Shown piece by piece: positions 16,095 through 25,145 of a stretch of DNA of 39,928 nucleotides. The notes under the pieces are model-generated. The model was not told where the DNA came from. It saw only the letters and a list, made by a program, of their open reading frames with translations, and did no database searches. Source of the DNA: Piscibacillus halophilus. GTDB lineage: Bacteria > Bacillota > Bacilli > Bacillales > Alkalibacillaceae. Position numbers and translations under genes: made by a program. Every line of letters begins with the position of its first letter. Position 1 is the first letter of the stretch. The stretch is taken from assembly GCF_900110685.1 (NCBI RefSeq), contig NZ_FOES01000025.1:1-39928 (forward strand). The letters run 5' to 3'.

Positions 16095-17003
16095 ATGAGT
16101 CTTCCAGAAAGAGTAACGATTAAAGAAGTTGGACCACGAGATGGTTTACAAAACGAAAAAGAAGAGATTAAGACTGATGATAAAATTGAATGGATAAACC
16201 AGTTATCTGAGACTGGTTTATCCTATATAGAAATCACTTCCTTCGTTCATCCAAAATGGATTCCACAGCTAAAGGATGCGGTGGAAGTTGCTAAAGGTAT
16301 TAAACGTAAAGAAGGCATTACTTATGCAGCTTTAGTTCCGAACATGAAGGGATTAGAACGCGCAATCGAAGCAAATGTTGATGAAGTATCCATATTTATG
16401 TCTGCAAGTGAATCCCATAACAAAAAGAATATTAATAAAACGATTGATGAGACTTATCCAGTGCTAAGAGAAGTAGTTGAAGAAGCAAAGCAAGAAGGAA
16501 AATCCGTTAGAGGTTATGTATCGACTGTTTTTGGCTGTCCATATGATGGTAAAGTCGATGAACAACAAGTGATTAATGTCTGTAAGAATTTATTTGATAT
16601 GGGGATTGACGAATTATCTCTTGGGGATACGATTGGCGTGGCGAATCCTATTCAAGTCGGAAAATTCCTTGATTTAATAGGTACAGAATTTACTAAGGAT
16701 CAAATAGCACTACACTTTCATGACACTAGGGGTATGGCCCTCGCCAATACACTTGTTTCATTAGAAAAAGGATACTATATCTTTGATGGGGCCCTTGGTG
16801 GACTTGGTGGATGCCCATATGCAAAAGGAGCATCAGGTAATGTTGCCACAGATGACCTTGTTCATATGTTACATGAAATGGGTATTCAAACAGGTGTGGA
16901 TTTAGATCAGTTACTTCAAGCTGGTCAGTTGATCCAAGGTAAAATTGAAAAGTCACTTCCTAGTAAGCAAATGAACATTTGCAGACAGACTTCTATGATA
17001 TAA
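16095..17003 (+). CDS. yngG: hydroxymethylglutaryl-CoA lyase
   Basis: This enzyme splits 3-hydroxy-3-methylglutaryl-CoA into acetoacetate and acetyl-CoA, the last step of leucine breakdown. The 302-residue TIM-barrel protein has KEVGPRDGLQNEK at its start (Arg15, Asp16), the metal histidines in ALHFHDTRGMA (His207, His209), and the catalytic-cysteine loop GGLGGCPYAKGASGN with Cys240. These three features separate it from other HMGL-like aldolases. It sits in the conserved position between the biotin carrier and the hydratase. Ribosome binding site AAAGGAGAG. No odd features. Confidence 0.95.
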   Translation: MSLPERVTIKEVGPRDGLQNEKEEIKTDDKIEWINQLSETGLSYIEITSFVHPKWIPQLKDAVEVAKGIKRKEGITYAALVPNMKGLERAIEANVDEVSIFMSASESHNKKNINKTIDETYPVLREVVEEAKQEGKSVRGYVSTVFGCPYDGKVDEQQVINVCKNLFDMGIDELSLGDTIGVANPIQVGKFLDLIGTEFTKDQIALHFHDTRGMALANTLVSLEKGYYIFDGALGGLGGCPYAKGASGNVATDDLVHMLHEMGIQTGVDLDQLLQAGQLIQGKIEKSLPSKQMNICRQTSMI

Positions 17004-17016
17004 GGAGGGGAGCCAC

Positions 17017-17796
17017 ATGAGTACAGTTTCATTCTCAATAAAAGATGAATATGTGGGCGTGATTACATTAAATCGGCCAGAGGCAGCTAATGCTTTTTCG
17101 CGACAATTATTGGCAGATTTTAATCAAGTCTTAGAAGAAGTGGAGAAAAATGAGACATTACGTGCTGTCATTATCACAGCAGAAGGTGGAAAAGCTTTTT
17201 GTGCCGGTGCTGATCTTAAAGAACGAGCAACAATGTCTCAAGACGAAGTAGTAGAAGCGGTTGGAGAAATTGGTAAAGTTATAACAAGAGTTGAATCCCT
17301 TAAAGTTCCGACCATCGCTGCCATTAATGGAGCAGCTTTTGGTGGTGGTTTAGAACTATCCTTAGCTTGTGATATTAGAATTGCAAGTGGAAATGCCAAA
17401 ATGGGTCTGACAGAAACATCACTAGCGATTATTCCAGGAGCAGGTGGTACACAACGCCTAGCACGATTAATTGGTCTTGCAAAAGCAAAGTACTACATAC
17501 TAACAGCGAAACGCTTTGATAGTTTAGAAGGTAAAGAGATTGGCCTTATTGAAGAAGTCGTACCTATTGATGATTTAGCTCAAAAAGCATTGGAAATAGC
17601 TACTCAAATAGCAAAAAACGGACCTGTTGGGGTTCAAATGGCAAAAAAAGCGATTGATCAAGGTTTTGATCATGATTTGAAAACTGGACTTAATATTGAA
17701 CGAAATTGTTATATGAATACGATTCCAACTAATGATCGAATCGAAGCCTTACAAGCTTTTAAAGAGAAAAGACAACCAAGCTTCACAGGTAAATAA
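17017..17796 (+). CDS. yngF: enoyl-CoA hydratase family, probable 3-methylglutaconyl-CoA hydratase
   Basis: The 259-residue crotonase-fold enzyme has the oxyanion-hole segments KAFCAGADLKE and NGAAFGGGLELSLACDIRIA. The two catalytic glutamates of the hydratases are in place (Glu113 in GGLELSL, Glu133 in GLTETSL), so it should hydrate rather than isomerise. In this operon the expected reaction is 3-methylglutaconyl-CoA to HMG-CoA, between the carboxylase and the lyase; a general short-chain enoyl-CoA hydratase is the alternative. AAGGAGGGG precedes the ATG, and the gene starts 13 nt after the lyase stop. Confidence 0.92.
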   Translation: MSTVSFSIKDEYVGVITLNRPEAANAFSRQLLADFNQVLEEVEKNETLRAVIITAEGGKAFCAGADLKERATMSQDEVVEAVGEIGKVITRVESLKVPTIAAINGAAFGGGLELSLACDIRIASGNAKMGLTETSLAIIPGAGGTQRLARLIGLAKAKYYILTAKRFDSLEGKEIGLIEEVVPIDDLAQKALEIATQIAKNGPVGVQMAKKAIDQGFDHDLKTGLNIERNCYMNTIPTNDRIEALQAFKEKRQPSFTGK

Positions 17797-17813
17797 CAGA
17801 AAGGGTGAGAATG

Positions 17814-19343
17814 ATGGTAAAAACAGAAGTACATGAAGAACTAAGAGAACGAATTGAAAAAGGCGGTGCTGAAAAGTATCATCAGAAAAACGCAGAAAAA
17901 GGCAAAATGTTTGTTCGTGATCGATTAAAAATGCTTTTCGATGATGATATAGATATTGAAGATGCATTTTTTGCGAACTGCATGGATGAGAGTCTCCCAG
18001 CGGATGGTGTAGTGACTGGGATGGGTAAAATTAATGGTCAAACAGTATGTATGATGGCAAATGATTCAACTGTTAAAGCTGGATCTTGGGGTAAACGAAC
18101 AGTTGAAAAGATTATCAGAATACAAGAAACAGCTATGAAACTAGAAGTTCCAATGCTTTATTTAGTAGATTCTGCAGGAGCACGTATTACTGACCAAATT
18201 GAAATGTTCCCTAACCGTCGTGGTGCGGGAAGAATTTTCTATAATCAAGTAAAAATGTCGGGACGCGTACCACAAGTTTGCTTGTTATTTGGTCCATCCG
18301 CAGCTGGGGGTGCCTACATACCAGCTTTTTGTGACATTGTGGTTATGGTCGATGGTAATGCATCAATGTATTTAGGATCGCCACGTATGGCAGAGAAAGT
18401 TATCGGGGAAAAAGTAACACTAGAAGAAATGGGTGGGGCACGTATGCACTGTTCGGTTTCTGGTGTTGGAGACGTCCTTGTATCTAGTGAACAAGAAGCT
18501 ATTGAATATGCTCAAAAATATTTAACCTATTTTCCTGAGAACTTTAGAAGTAAGCCTCCCGTTAAAGATCCTATAGAACCGGAACAATTTGAAAAATCCA
18601 TTCGTGAACTCATTCCAGAAAATCAGAATGCTCCGTTTGATATGTATGAGTTAATCAAACGTTTGATTGATCAAAATAGCTTTTGTGAAATTAAGCGTGA
18701 ATTCGCCAAAGAATTGATTACAGGACTAGGCAGAATCAACGGTCAGGCGGTAGGAATCATTGCAAACCAACCGCGCATGAAAGGTGGCGTATTATTCCAC
18801 GATTCAGCAGATAAAGCGGCTAAATTTATTCAATTATGTGATGCCTTTAATATTCCACTCGTATTCCTTGCAGACATTCCAGGATTTATGATTGGAACTA
18901 AAGTAGAACGTGCTGGTATTATTCGCCATGGTGCTAAAATGATTTCTGCCATGAGTGAAGCATCTGTACCGAAAATCTCTGTAATCGTCAGAAAAGCATA
19001 TGGAGCGGGTTTATATGCGATGGCAGGACCAGCTTTTGAACCAGATGTGACGATTGCTTTACCTACAGCTCAAATTGCAGTCATGGGACCTGAAGCGGCT
19101 GTGAACGCAGTATACGCTAATAAAATTGCCGAGTTACCTGAAGAAGAACGCCCTGCATTTATAAAAGAAAAACAAGAAGAATATAAAGAAAATATCGATA
19201 TTTATCGATTAGCATCTGAAATGGTCATCGACGACATCGTTCAACCTAATGATTTAAGAGATCATTTAACTAAACGTTTAGAAGCTTATCAATCTAAAAA
19301 TCTAACATTTACAGAACGTAAACATGGAGTCTATCCAGTTTAA
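17814..19343 (+). CDS. yngE: acyl-CoA carboxylase carboxyltransferase subunit (methylcrotonyl-CoA type)
   Basis: The 509-residue protein carries both carboxyltransferase halves of the crotonase-like fold: an N-terminal half with LVDSAGARITDQIEMFP and FGPSAAGGAYIPAFCDIVVM, and a C-terminal half with FLADIPGFMIGTKVERAGIIRHGAKM and SVIVRKAYGAGLYAMAGPAF. It moves the carboxyl from biotin to the acyl-CoA, with the two upstream subunits. Propionyl-CoA carboxylases are close relatives, so the methylcrotonyl assignment rests on the operon. ATG 17814 is preferred because AAAGGG lies 8 nt upstream; ATG 17811 is equally in frame. It closes the operon, followed by a strong terminator. Confidence 0.93.
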   Translation: MVKTEVHEELRERIEKGGAEKYHQKNAEKGKMFVRDRLKMLFDDDIDIEDAFFANCMDESLPADGVVTGMGKINGQTVCMMANDSTVKAGSWGKRTVEKIIRIQETAMKLEVPMLYLVDSAGARITDQIEMFPNRRGAGRIFYNQVKMSGRVPQVCLLFGPSAAGGAYIPAFCDIVVMVDGNASMYLGSPRMAEKVIGEKVTLEEMGGARMHCSVSGVGDVLVSSEQEAIEYAQKYLTYFPENFRSKPPVKDPIEPEQFEKSIRELIPENQNAPFDMYELIKRLIDQNSFCEIKREFAKELITGLGRINGQAVGIIANQPRMKGGVLFHDSADKAAKFIQLCDAFNIPLVFLADIPGFMIGTKVERAGIIRHGAKMISAMSEASVPKISVIVRKAYGAGLYAMAGPAFEPDVTIALPTAQIAVMGPEAAVNAVYANKIAELPEEERPAFIKEKQEEYKENIDIYRLASEMVIDDIVQPNDLRDHLTKRLEAYQSKNLTFTERKHGVYPV

Positions 19344-19354
19344 GTATGACATCT

Positions 19355-19386
19355 AGACCTCGCTTAAAATTAGCGAGGTCTTTTTT
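19355..19386 (+). terminator. terminator of the leucine/isovalerate operon
   Basis: AGACCTCGCT (19355-19364) pairs with AGCGAGGTCT (19372-19381), followed by TTTTT. Confidence 0.9.
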
Positions 19387-19404
19387 AGTAGGGAGGAATA
19401 ATTT

Positions 19405-21054
19405 ATGGAGTATGACGTAATCGTTGTAGGTGCTGGCCTTGCGGGTTTAGTCGCCACAGCTGAGATTGCAGATGGTGGAAAGAAAGTTTTGTTACTTGAC
19501 CAAGAGTCTGAGTCATCACTTGGAGGACAGGCTTGGTGGTCATTCGGTGGGTTATTTTTAGTCGATTCACCTGAGCAACGAAAAATGAGAATTAAAGATT
19601 CTAAAGAATTAGCGTGGCAGGACTGGATGGGTTCTGCAGGATTTGATCGTTTAGAAGATGAGGATTATTGGGCAAAAAAGTGGGCCGAAGCTTACGTCGA
19701 TTTTGCTGCTAATGAAAAACGAGAATGGCTGCAAAGTATGGGAATCAAATTTTTCCCGGTCGTAGGTTGGGCAGAGCGCGGAGGATATCTAGCAGATGGT
19801 CATGGTAACTCAGTTCCGCGTTTCCACATTGTGTGGGGAACAGGACCTGCCATAGTTAAAGCTTTTGAAAAGAGGGTTCGAAAACATATTGATAACGGAT
19901 TAGTACACTATTTACCTAGACATCAAGTAGATAACTTAGTGGTAGAAGTTAATTCTATAACTGGTGTATCTGGTTCAATCTTAGAAAACAGTTCAGTTGA
20001 GCGAGGGGAAAAAAGTTCTCGAAAAGTGGTCGGTGAATTTACATATCATGCTCATTCAGTTGTCATATCAAGCGGTGGAATTGGCGCTAACTTTGAACTA
20101 ATTCGAAAAAATTGGCCAGAAAGACTCGGTCAACCACCTAAAAATATGATTTCAGGAGTTCCTGATCATGTAGATGGTAGAATGTTAGAAATAAGTGAGA
20201 ATGCTGGCGGTCGAATCGTTAATCGTGACCGAATGTGGCACTATACGGAAGGTATAAAAAATTACGCCCCTGTCTGGACGGATCATGGAATTCGTATATT
20301 ACCAGGGCCTTCTTCGTTGTGGTTTGATGCAGAGGGTAACAGATTTCAAGCTCCTAATTTTCCTGGCTTTGATACTTTAGGTACACTCGAAACTATCATG
20401 AAAACGGGTTATGATTATTCATGGTTTATATTAACTCAAAGAATTATCGAAAAAGAGTTCGCCTTATCAGGATCGGAACAAAACCCAGATTTGACCGGAA
20501 AAAGTTATAGGAAATTATTAGAGCGATTAAAAAGTGGTGCACCTGGACCTGTACAAGCTTTTATGAACAAGGGGGAAGATTTTGTTATCGCCGATCACCT
20601 CTCAGATTTAGTTAATAAGATGAATCAATTAGTAGACTCTAATTTATTAGATGAAGATCACATACGTAATCAAATTCAGGCAAGAGATCGGGAAATGGAT
20701 AATTTATTTACTAAGGACTTACAAATCACAGCCTTAAGAGGGTCACGTTTTTACAGAGGCGATAAATTAATACGAACAGCTAAACCACACAAAATATTAG
20801 ACCCTAATACTGGACCATTAATAGCTGTACGACTAAATATTATTAGTCGTAAAACATTAGGTGGCCTTCAAACCAATTTATCCGGACAAGTTATGAATAA
20901 AGAAGGTAATCCAATCAACGGATTATATGCAGCAGGAGAAGTAACAGGATTTGGAGGCGGAGGAGTTCATGGTTATAGAGCATTGGAAGGAACCTTTTTA
21001 GGTGGGTGTTTATTCTCTGGAAAAATCGTAGGTGAAACCTTAAAGAATCACTAG
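19405..21054 (+). CDS. FAD-dependent dehydrogenase of the fumarate reductase/ketosteroid dehydrogenase type
   Basis: The 549-residue flavoprotein starts with a dinucleotide-binding fold (YDVIVVGAGLAGLVATAEIADGGKKVLLLDQE) and ends with the FAD_binding_2 closing motif (PINGLYAAGEVTGFGGGGVHGYRALEGTFLGGCLFSGKIVGE). The middle contains SFGGLF, GWAERGGYLADGHGNSVPRFHIVWGTG and ISSGGIGANFELIR. Such proteins oxidise or reduce C-C bonds next to carbonyls; annotations as a predicted oxidoreductase are common and the substrate is unknown. It has its own site GGAGG 9-10 nt before ATG and lies after the operon terminator in the same direction, so it may be transcribed by read-through or separately. Confidence 0.85.
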   Translation: MEYDVIVVGAGLAGLVATAEIADGGKKVLLLDQESESSLGGQAWWSFGGLFLVDSPEQRKMRIKDSKELAWQDWMGSAGFDRLEDEDYWAKKWAEAYVDFAANEKREWLQSMGIKFFPVVGWAERGGYLADGHGNSVPRFHIVWGTGPAIVKAFEKRVRKHIDNGLVHYLPRHQVDNLVVEVNSITGVSGSILENSSVERGEKSSRKVVGEFTYHAHSVVISSGGIGANFELIRKNWPERLGQPPKNMISGVPDHVDGRMLEISENAGGRIVNRDRMWHYTEGIKNYAPVWTDHGIRILPGPSSLWFDAEGNRFQAPNFPGFDTLGTLETIMKTGYDYSWFILTQRIIEKEFALSGSEQNPDLTGKSYRKLLERLKSGAPGPVQAFMNKGEDFVIADHLSDLVNKMNQLVDSNLLDEDHIRNQIQARDREMDNLFTKDLQITALRGSRFYRGDKLIRTAKPHKILDPNTGPLIAVRLNIISRKTLGGLQTNLSGQVMNKEGNPINGLYAAGEVTGFGGGGVHGYRALEGTFLGGCLFSGKIVGETLKNH

Positions 21055-21116
21055 TTTATTATAATAATATTATGTAAACTAATAAGGCTTTATTAAAATA
21101 GAAAGGTGGTCATTGA

Positions 21117-21272
21117 ATGGTTATAGGGTTATTGATGATGGGATTCATTGTAGTGTTTTTAAGTTTTTTTATTGATGTCATTGGTACTTCAAATGCTTTG
21201 CTGATTTCTACAGTTCTTTTTGTTTTAGCAATTGTTCTGTTAATTATTAAATCAAAAAAAGTTACAAAGTAA
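21117..21272 (+). CDS. small hydrophobic protein, 51 residues
   Basis: An ATG at 21117 follows a good GAAAGGTGG ribosome binding site by 7 nt. The 51-residue product would have two membrane segments (residues about 2-21, then LLISTVLFVLAIVLLIIKS) and a basic tail ending KSKKVTK. The short polar turn IDVIGTSN between the helices supports a two-helix hairpin. I do not recognise a family. It is a free-standing gene between the FAD-dehydrogenase and the methyltransferase. Confidence 0.6.
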   Translation: MVIGLLMMGFIVVFLSFFIDVIGTSNALLISTVLFVLAIVLLIIKSKKVTK

Positions 21273-21288
21273 ATCCATTTGATATAAT
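21261..21288 (+). promoter_or_regulatory. candidate promoter of the methyltransferase gene
   Basis: GTTACA (21261-21266) and a consensus TATAAT (21283-21288) with a 16-nt spacer overlap the end of the small ORF. Just downstream CTATGTA (21294-21300) and TACATAG (21313-21319) form a dyad whose second arm touches the AGGAG site. Confidence 0.45.
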
Positions 21289-21330
21289 GATCACTATGTA
21301 GAAAATTTTTAATACATAGGAGAATGGAAT

Positions 21331-21927
21331 ATGGAAAATAACGTTTTTGAGCAATTGGCCAAAAAATATGATACAGAAGATAGAGTTGAATTAGCTAAAG
21401 TTATAGTTGATGAAGTAAGGCTTGAATTAAATAACAGTCAATCAAAATCTTTAATCGATTATGGAAGTGGTACAGGTCTAATTAGTCTAGAACTATCAGA
21501 TTTAGTGGATCATATAATGTTAATCGATTCATCCAAGCAAATGACAGAGGTTGCGGAATCTAAAATTTCACAACGAGGAATTACCAATGCAAAAGTACTT
21601 TATTCTGATTTTACTCAAGAAACTCCTGAACATAAGGCAGATATAGTTTTAATGTCACTTGTCCTTCTTCATATTCCGGATACTAAAAAAATTCTAGAGG
21701 AAATGTTCAATATATTAAATCATGGTGGCAAACTAATCATTGTTGATTTTGACAAAAATGATCAAATAAATCATCCGAAAGTTCATAACGGTTTTTCACA
21801 TGAGGAACTGAGAAAAATATTATCTGAAGTTGGATTTAAATCAATTGAAATAAAGACTTTCCATTATGGAAATCGTATTTTTATGAATCAAGATGCTTCA
21901 ATGTTTATATCCAGTAGTATAAAGTGA
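21331..21927 (+). CDS. class I SAM-dependent methyltransferase
   Basis: The 198-residue protein has the Rossmann methyltransferase order: motif I SLIDYGSGTGLISLELSD (about residues 39-57), an acidic ribose-binding residue in IMLIDSSKQM, motif II around ADIVLMSLVLLHI, and post-motif LNHGGKLIIVDFDKN. It belongs to the broad Methyltransf_11/25 group acting on small molecules; the substrate is unknown. The N-terminal ENNVFEQLAKKYDTEDR pattern is typical of these stand-alone Bacillus enzymes. ATG with AGGAG about 9 nt upstream. It shares a bidirectional terminator with the convergent ligase gene. Confidence 0.85.
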   Translation: MENNVFEQLAKKYDTEDRVELAKVIVDEVRLELNNSQSKSLIDYGSGTGLISLELSDLVDHIMLIDSSKQMTEVAESKISQRGITNAKVLYSDFTQETPEHKADIVLMSLVLLHIPDTKKILEEMFNILNHGGKLIIVDFDKNDQINHPKVHNGFSHEELRKILSEVGFKSIEIKTFHYGNRIFMNQDASMFISSSIK

Positions 21928-21963
21928 TTTTTCGTTCTAGATTTGGTAGAACAAGACTATAGA

Positions 21964-21998
21964 AAAACGCTTGGATTTTAAATATCCAAGCGTTTTCT
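21964..21998. terminator. bidirectional terminator between methyltransferase and acyl-CoA synthetase genes
   Basis: AAAACGCTTGGAT (21964-21976) pairs with ATCCAAGCGTTTT (21984-21996), with A/T runs on both sides. Confidence 0.88.
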
Positions 21999-22014
21999 AT
22001 GATTATTCGTGTTA

Positions 22015-23961
22015 TTAACTTATAACACCTTTTCCTAATTCTCTAATCTTCTCAACGACATATGGATTTTCTAAAGCAGATAAATCGCCAGCATCTTTAT
22101 TTAAATACGCTGCTTTAATCGCACGTCTCATAACTTTAGCATTTCTTGTTTTAGGTAAGTCTTCAACTATATGAACGGTTTTTGGTGCAATGGCTTTACC
22201 AAGGCGTTGGATAGCATGATCGACCAATACGTCTTTTAATTCTTCTTCACTGAGTGGTTGATTTTTAACAACTACAAAAGCGATTGGTTTTTCGCCTTTT
22301 ACTTTATCTGGAACACCGATTACACCAGCTTCAACCACATCATCATGTTCAACAAAAATAGACTCTATTTCAGCTGGACCTAATCGTTTACCAGCCACAT
22401 TTAGGGTATCATCTGAGCGACCTGTAATAGTATAGAATCCTTCATCGTCCCAAATCACCCAATCTCCATGGACCCATGTATCTTGGTAACGACTCCAGTA
22501 AGTGTTTTCATAGCGATCATTTTCCTTATAAAACCCATTTGTCATTCCGACCCAAGGTTGCTTTAATACTAATTCACCAACTTCATTTTTTACTGATTGG
22601 CCATCTTCATCGTAAACATCAACGTCCATACCAGGTAAGGCAGCATTAAACGCTACTGGAGCAATTGGTTTGACTAAGACATTACCAAAAATTCCGCCAG
22701 AGATCTCAGTTCCACCAGAATAGTTAAAAATCGGCACTTTCTGCTTGCAAATTTTATCAAACAACCACAACCAAGGTTCTTCATTCCATGGTTCACCAGT
22801 AGAACCAACCATTTTCAATGACGATAAGTCGTGATTAGTGACATAACGTTCATCTAAATTCATAATTGAGCGAATCAAAGTAGGAGAAATACCTAAATGC
22901 GTTACTTGATGACGATCAACAATTTCCCAGATTCGACTAGGTGTTGGGTAATCTGGAGTACCTTCGAACATTAATATTGAAGCTCCATTTAACAGGCCAC
23001 CGTATACTAGGAAAGGGCCCATCATCCAACCCATGTCCGTGTACCAGAACAGTGTATCTTTTTTGCACACGTCCATACAAATACCAGCATCAAACGCTGC
23101 TTTTAGAGGGAAACCATTGTGAGTATGTAACGCACCTTTAGGTTTACCAGTTGTTCCGGAAGTGTAAATGATCATAAAAGGATCATTACCATTGGTTTGT
23201 TTTGTGTCAAATGAAGTTTGATCTGTTCTAATCTCATTCCAGGATACGTCCTGATTAGTCCAATTAACATCTTCATTTGTACGATTGACTACTATTACAT
23301 GTTCAATAGAAGGAGAGGAGGCAACGGCTAAATCAGCTTCCTCTTTAAGGTTAATGACCTTTCCACGACGATAAAAACCGTCAGCCGTTAATAAATATTT
23401 AGCATTTGCAGCGTTAATTCGTTTTGCAACAGCTTCAGATTTATATCCAGAGAAAGCAGGAGAGAAGATGGCACCTACTTTAGAAATAGCAAGCATCGCA
23501 ATCACTGTCTCTGGAATCATCGGCATATATATGGTTACGATATCTTTTTCTTGAACACCTAAATTAACCAATCCATTAGCAATCCGATTCACTTCATCTT
23601 GAAGCTCTTTAAACGTATATCGAATAATGGAGCCGTCATCAGACTCCCAAATTAAAGCGTTTTCATTTTTCATAGAAGAATCTAAAGCCCATTTATCCAA
23701 TGCATTATGAGCAACATTCATTTTTCCGTTAACAAACCATTCAGGGTACATAATCCCTTGATCTAAATTAATGACATTGGTATATGGTTGATACCACTCA
23801 ATATCTAAAGCATTGACTGCTAGATCCCAAAAGGAACCAATATCTTCAATAGAGTGTTTGTAAAAGTCTTCGTAAGAGGTAAAACCTGATTCCTGCATAA
23901 GCTCATATAATCTTGTATTCTTTATATAATCTGTAGTTGGATTCCAAACTGCTTTAGACAA
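22015..23961 (-). CDS. acetyl-CoA-synthetase-like AMP-forming acyl-CoA synthetase
   Basis: The 648-residue protein has the length and layout of acetyl/propionyl-CoA synthetases: an N-terminal ACS cap (residues about 30-90), IIYTSGTTGKPKGALHTHNG, DMGWMMGPFLVYGGLLNGASILMFEG in the acyl pocket, GRSDDTLNVAGKRLGPAEIES at the hinge, and catalytic Lys609 in LPKTRNAKVMRR (most relatives read TRSGK). That lysine is the usual acetylation target. The pocket does not show an obvious acetate signature to me, so propionate or acetoacetate are possible. TTG 23961 follows AGGAGG by 9 nt. Leftward single gene; no clear operator in the 260 bp upstream. Confidence 0.85.
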   Translation of the reverse strand: MSKAVWNPTTDYIKNTRLYELMQESGFTSYEDFYKHSIEDIGSFWDLAVNALDIEWYQPYTNVINLDQGIMYPEWFVNGKMNVAHNALDKWALDSSMKNENALIWESDDGSIIRYTFKELQDEVNRIANGLVNLGVQEKDIVTIYMPMIPETVIAMLAISKVGAIFSPAFSGYKSEAVAKRINAANAKYLLTADGFYRRGKVINLKEEADLAVASSPSIEHVIVVNRTNEDVNWTNQDVSWNEIRTDQTSFDTKQTNGNDPFMIIYTSGTTGKPKGALHTHNGFPLKAAFDAGICMDVCKKDTLFWYTDMGWMMGPFLVYGGLLNGASILMFEGTPDYPTPSRIWEIVDRHQVTHLGISPTLIRSIMNLDERYVTNHDLSSLKMVGSTGEPWNEEPWLWLFDKICKQKVPIFNYSGGTEISGGIFGNVLVKPIAPVAFNAALPGMDVDVYDEDGQSVKNEVGELVLKQPWVGMTNGFYKENDRYENTYWSRYQDTWVHGDWVIWDDEGFYTITGRSDDTLNVAGKRLGPAEIESIFVEHDDVVEAGVIGVPDKVKGEKPIAFVVVKNQPLSEEELKDVLVDHAIQRLGKAIAPKTVHIVEDLPKTRNAKVMRRAIKAAYLNKDAGDLSALENPYVVEKIRELGKGVIS

Positions 23962-24137
23962 AACACAAAACCTCCTGAGAGAATATTCTTAATTTTATAA
24001 TACTATATATACTAAAATGATTAAATAGAAAATGGAGATTTTAAGAGTGATAAACATTGGTTTTATTTGGATTCACTTTAATAATGGCATATAAATTCAT
24101 TAGAATTTAAGTTGATTTCTGAATAAGCTTTTTAAAC

Positions 24138-24169
<32 letters not shown>

Positions 24170-24222
24170 GATAAAAAACATCATTAAATTCCTACTAGAT
24201 CTCCTTCCTATAATAATGGTTA

Positions 24223-24468
24223 TCATAAATTTCCTGGATTACAATTACCACTTATAAACCCCACAATAGACCCTTCATAGTTTTCGGCTACAAAAGTATA
24301 ACTGTTTTCTTCGGATAAATTTCTAACCCACAAATCGTTTCTCTTTTGATAAGACAAATTTTCTAAGAAATTATTAGGGATTATACCTTTGTATGTGGTA
24401 CGCCATGAGTCTACGTGAACTTTTGCGATTCCTTCTGTATCTGAATAGTTAGCTTTTCTGATTTTCAT
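24223..24468 (-). pseudogene. N-terminal half of a GNAT acetyltransferase
   Basis: The 81 residues from the ATG at 24468 (ribosome binding site AAGGGG) match the first half of Bacillus GNAT N-acetyltransferases: IRKANYSDTEGIAKVHVDSWRTTYKGIIPNNFLENLSYQKR, ending in VGFISGNCNPG. Full enzymes are about twice as long and continue with the acetyl-CoA-binding loop (Q/RxxGxG/A). The frame stops at 24223 and I find no acetyl-CoA-binding half in any frame down to 23962. The gene is a truncated remnant, probably inactive. Confidence 0.7.
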
Positions 24469-24531
24469 AAACATATCCCCTTCTGTTACCTAACCATCAA
24501 TTAATATTTACAAGACCGCTTTCCATTGACA

Positions 24532-24930
24532 TTAAAAAATCCCATTCTCATTAGGGGAATTCTCTGGCACAGGTTGTCCTAGGTCCCACAATTCTACAAT
24601 ACGACCGTCTTGATAACGGAAGATATGTACAACTGCCGCTCCAAGGTCTTCTGGATTTTGTTTTACGTGGGAATGGACTGCAACGTAATCTCCTTCTTCA
24701 ATTGCAAGTTTAACTTCAAATGACTTATCAGGGTTTTGGGATGCATTCTCTTCCATTGCAAACATGAGTGAATCTGCATCCCCACGAAAATAAGGATTGT
24801 GGTGAAGAAAATTTGAACTCACGTAATTGGTGTAAGCTTCTCTAACTTGCCCTGAAGCAACCTGTTTTAGAAAAGAAACTGCTTTTTCTTTATTGGAGAT
24901 TTTATCACGATCTTGTTGTTTTTGATTCAT
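24532..24930 (-). CDS. NTF2-like/SnoaL-type protein
   Basis: The 132-residue protein fits the SnoaL-like NTF2 fold: an N-terminal helix (KEKAVSFLKQVASGQVREAYTNYV), the LHHNPYFRGDADSL turn, and strands with GDYVAVHSHVKQ and VVHIFRYQDGRIVELWDLGQPVPE. Predicted ester cyclases and polyketide cyclases have this pattern, but most such stand-alone proteins have no known reaction. ATG 24930 is chosen because AAGGG lies 9 nt upstream. It is upstream of the truncated GNAT gene in the same direction. Confidence 0.78.
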   Translation of the reverse strand: MNQKQQDRDKISNKEKAVSFLKQVASGQVREAYTNYVSSNFLHHNPYFRGDADSLMFAMEENASQNPDKSFEVKLAIEEGDYVAVHSHVKQNPEDLGAAVVHIFRYQDGRIVELWDLGQPVPENSPNENGIF

Positions 24931-25145
24931 TGAAAACATCCCTTCATATCGATCTTATAATTTGTATTAACTCTACTGGTTGTTTGTATTACAGTTCGAC
25001 AAAAACAGCATTAACCCTTCTTGAAGTTACCTATTACTCTAAATTTAACAGTTGTTATAACGGATCATCATGTATTTGATTTTCAATAAATCACATACTA
25101 ATTTTGTATCAACGTTTTAATTTAGCTAACTATTAGGATGATTCT

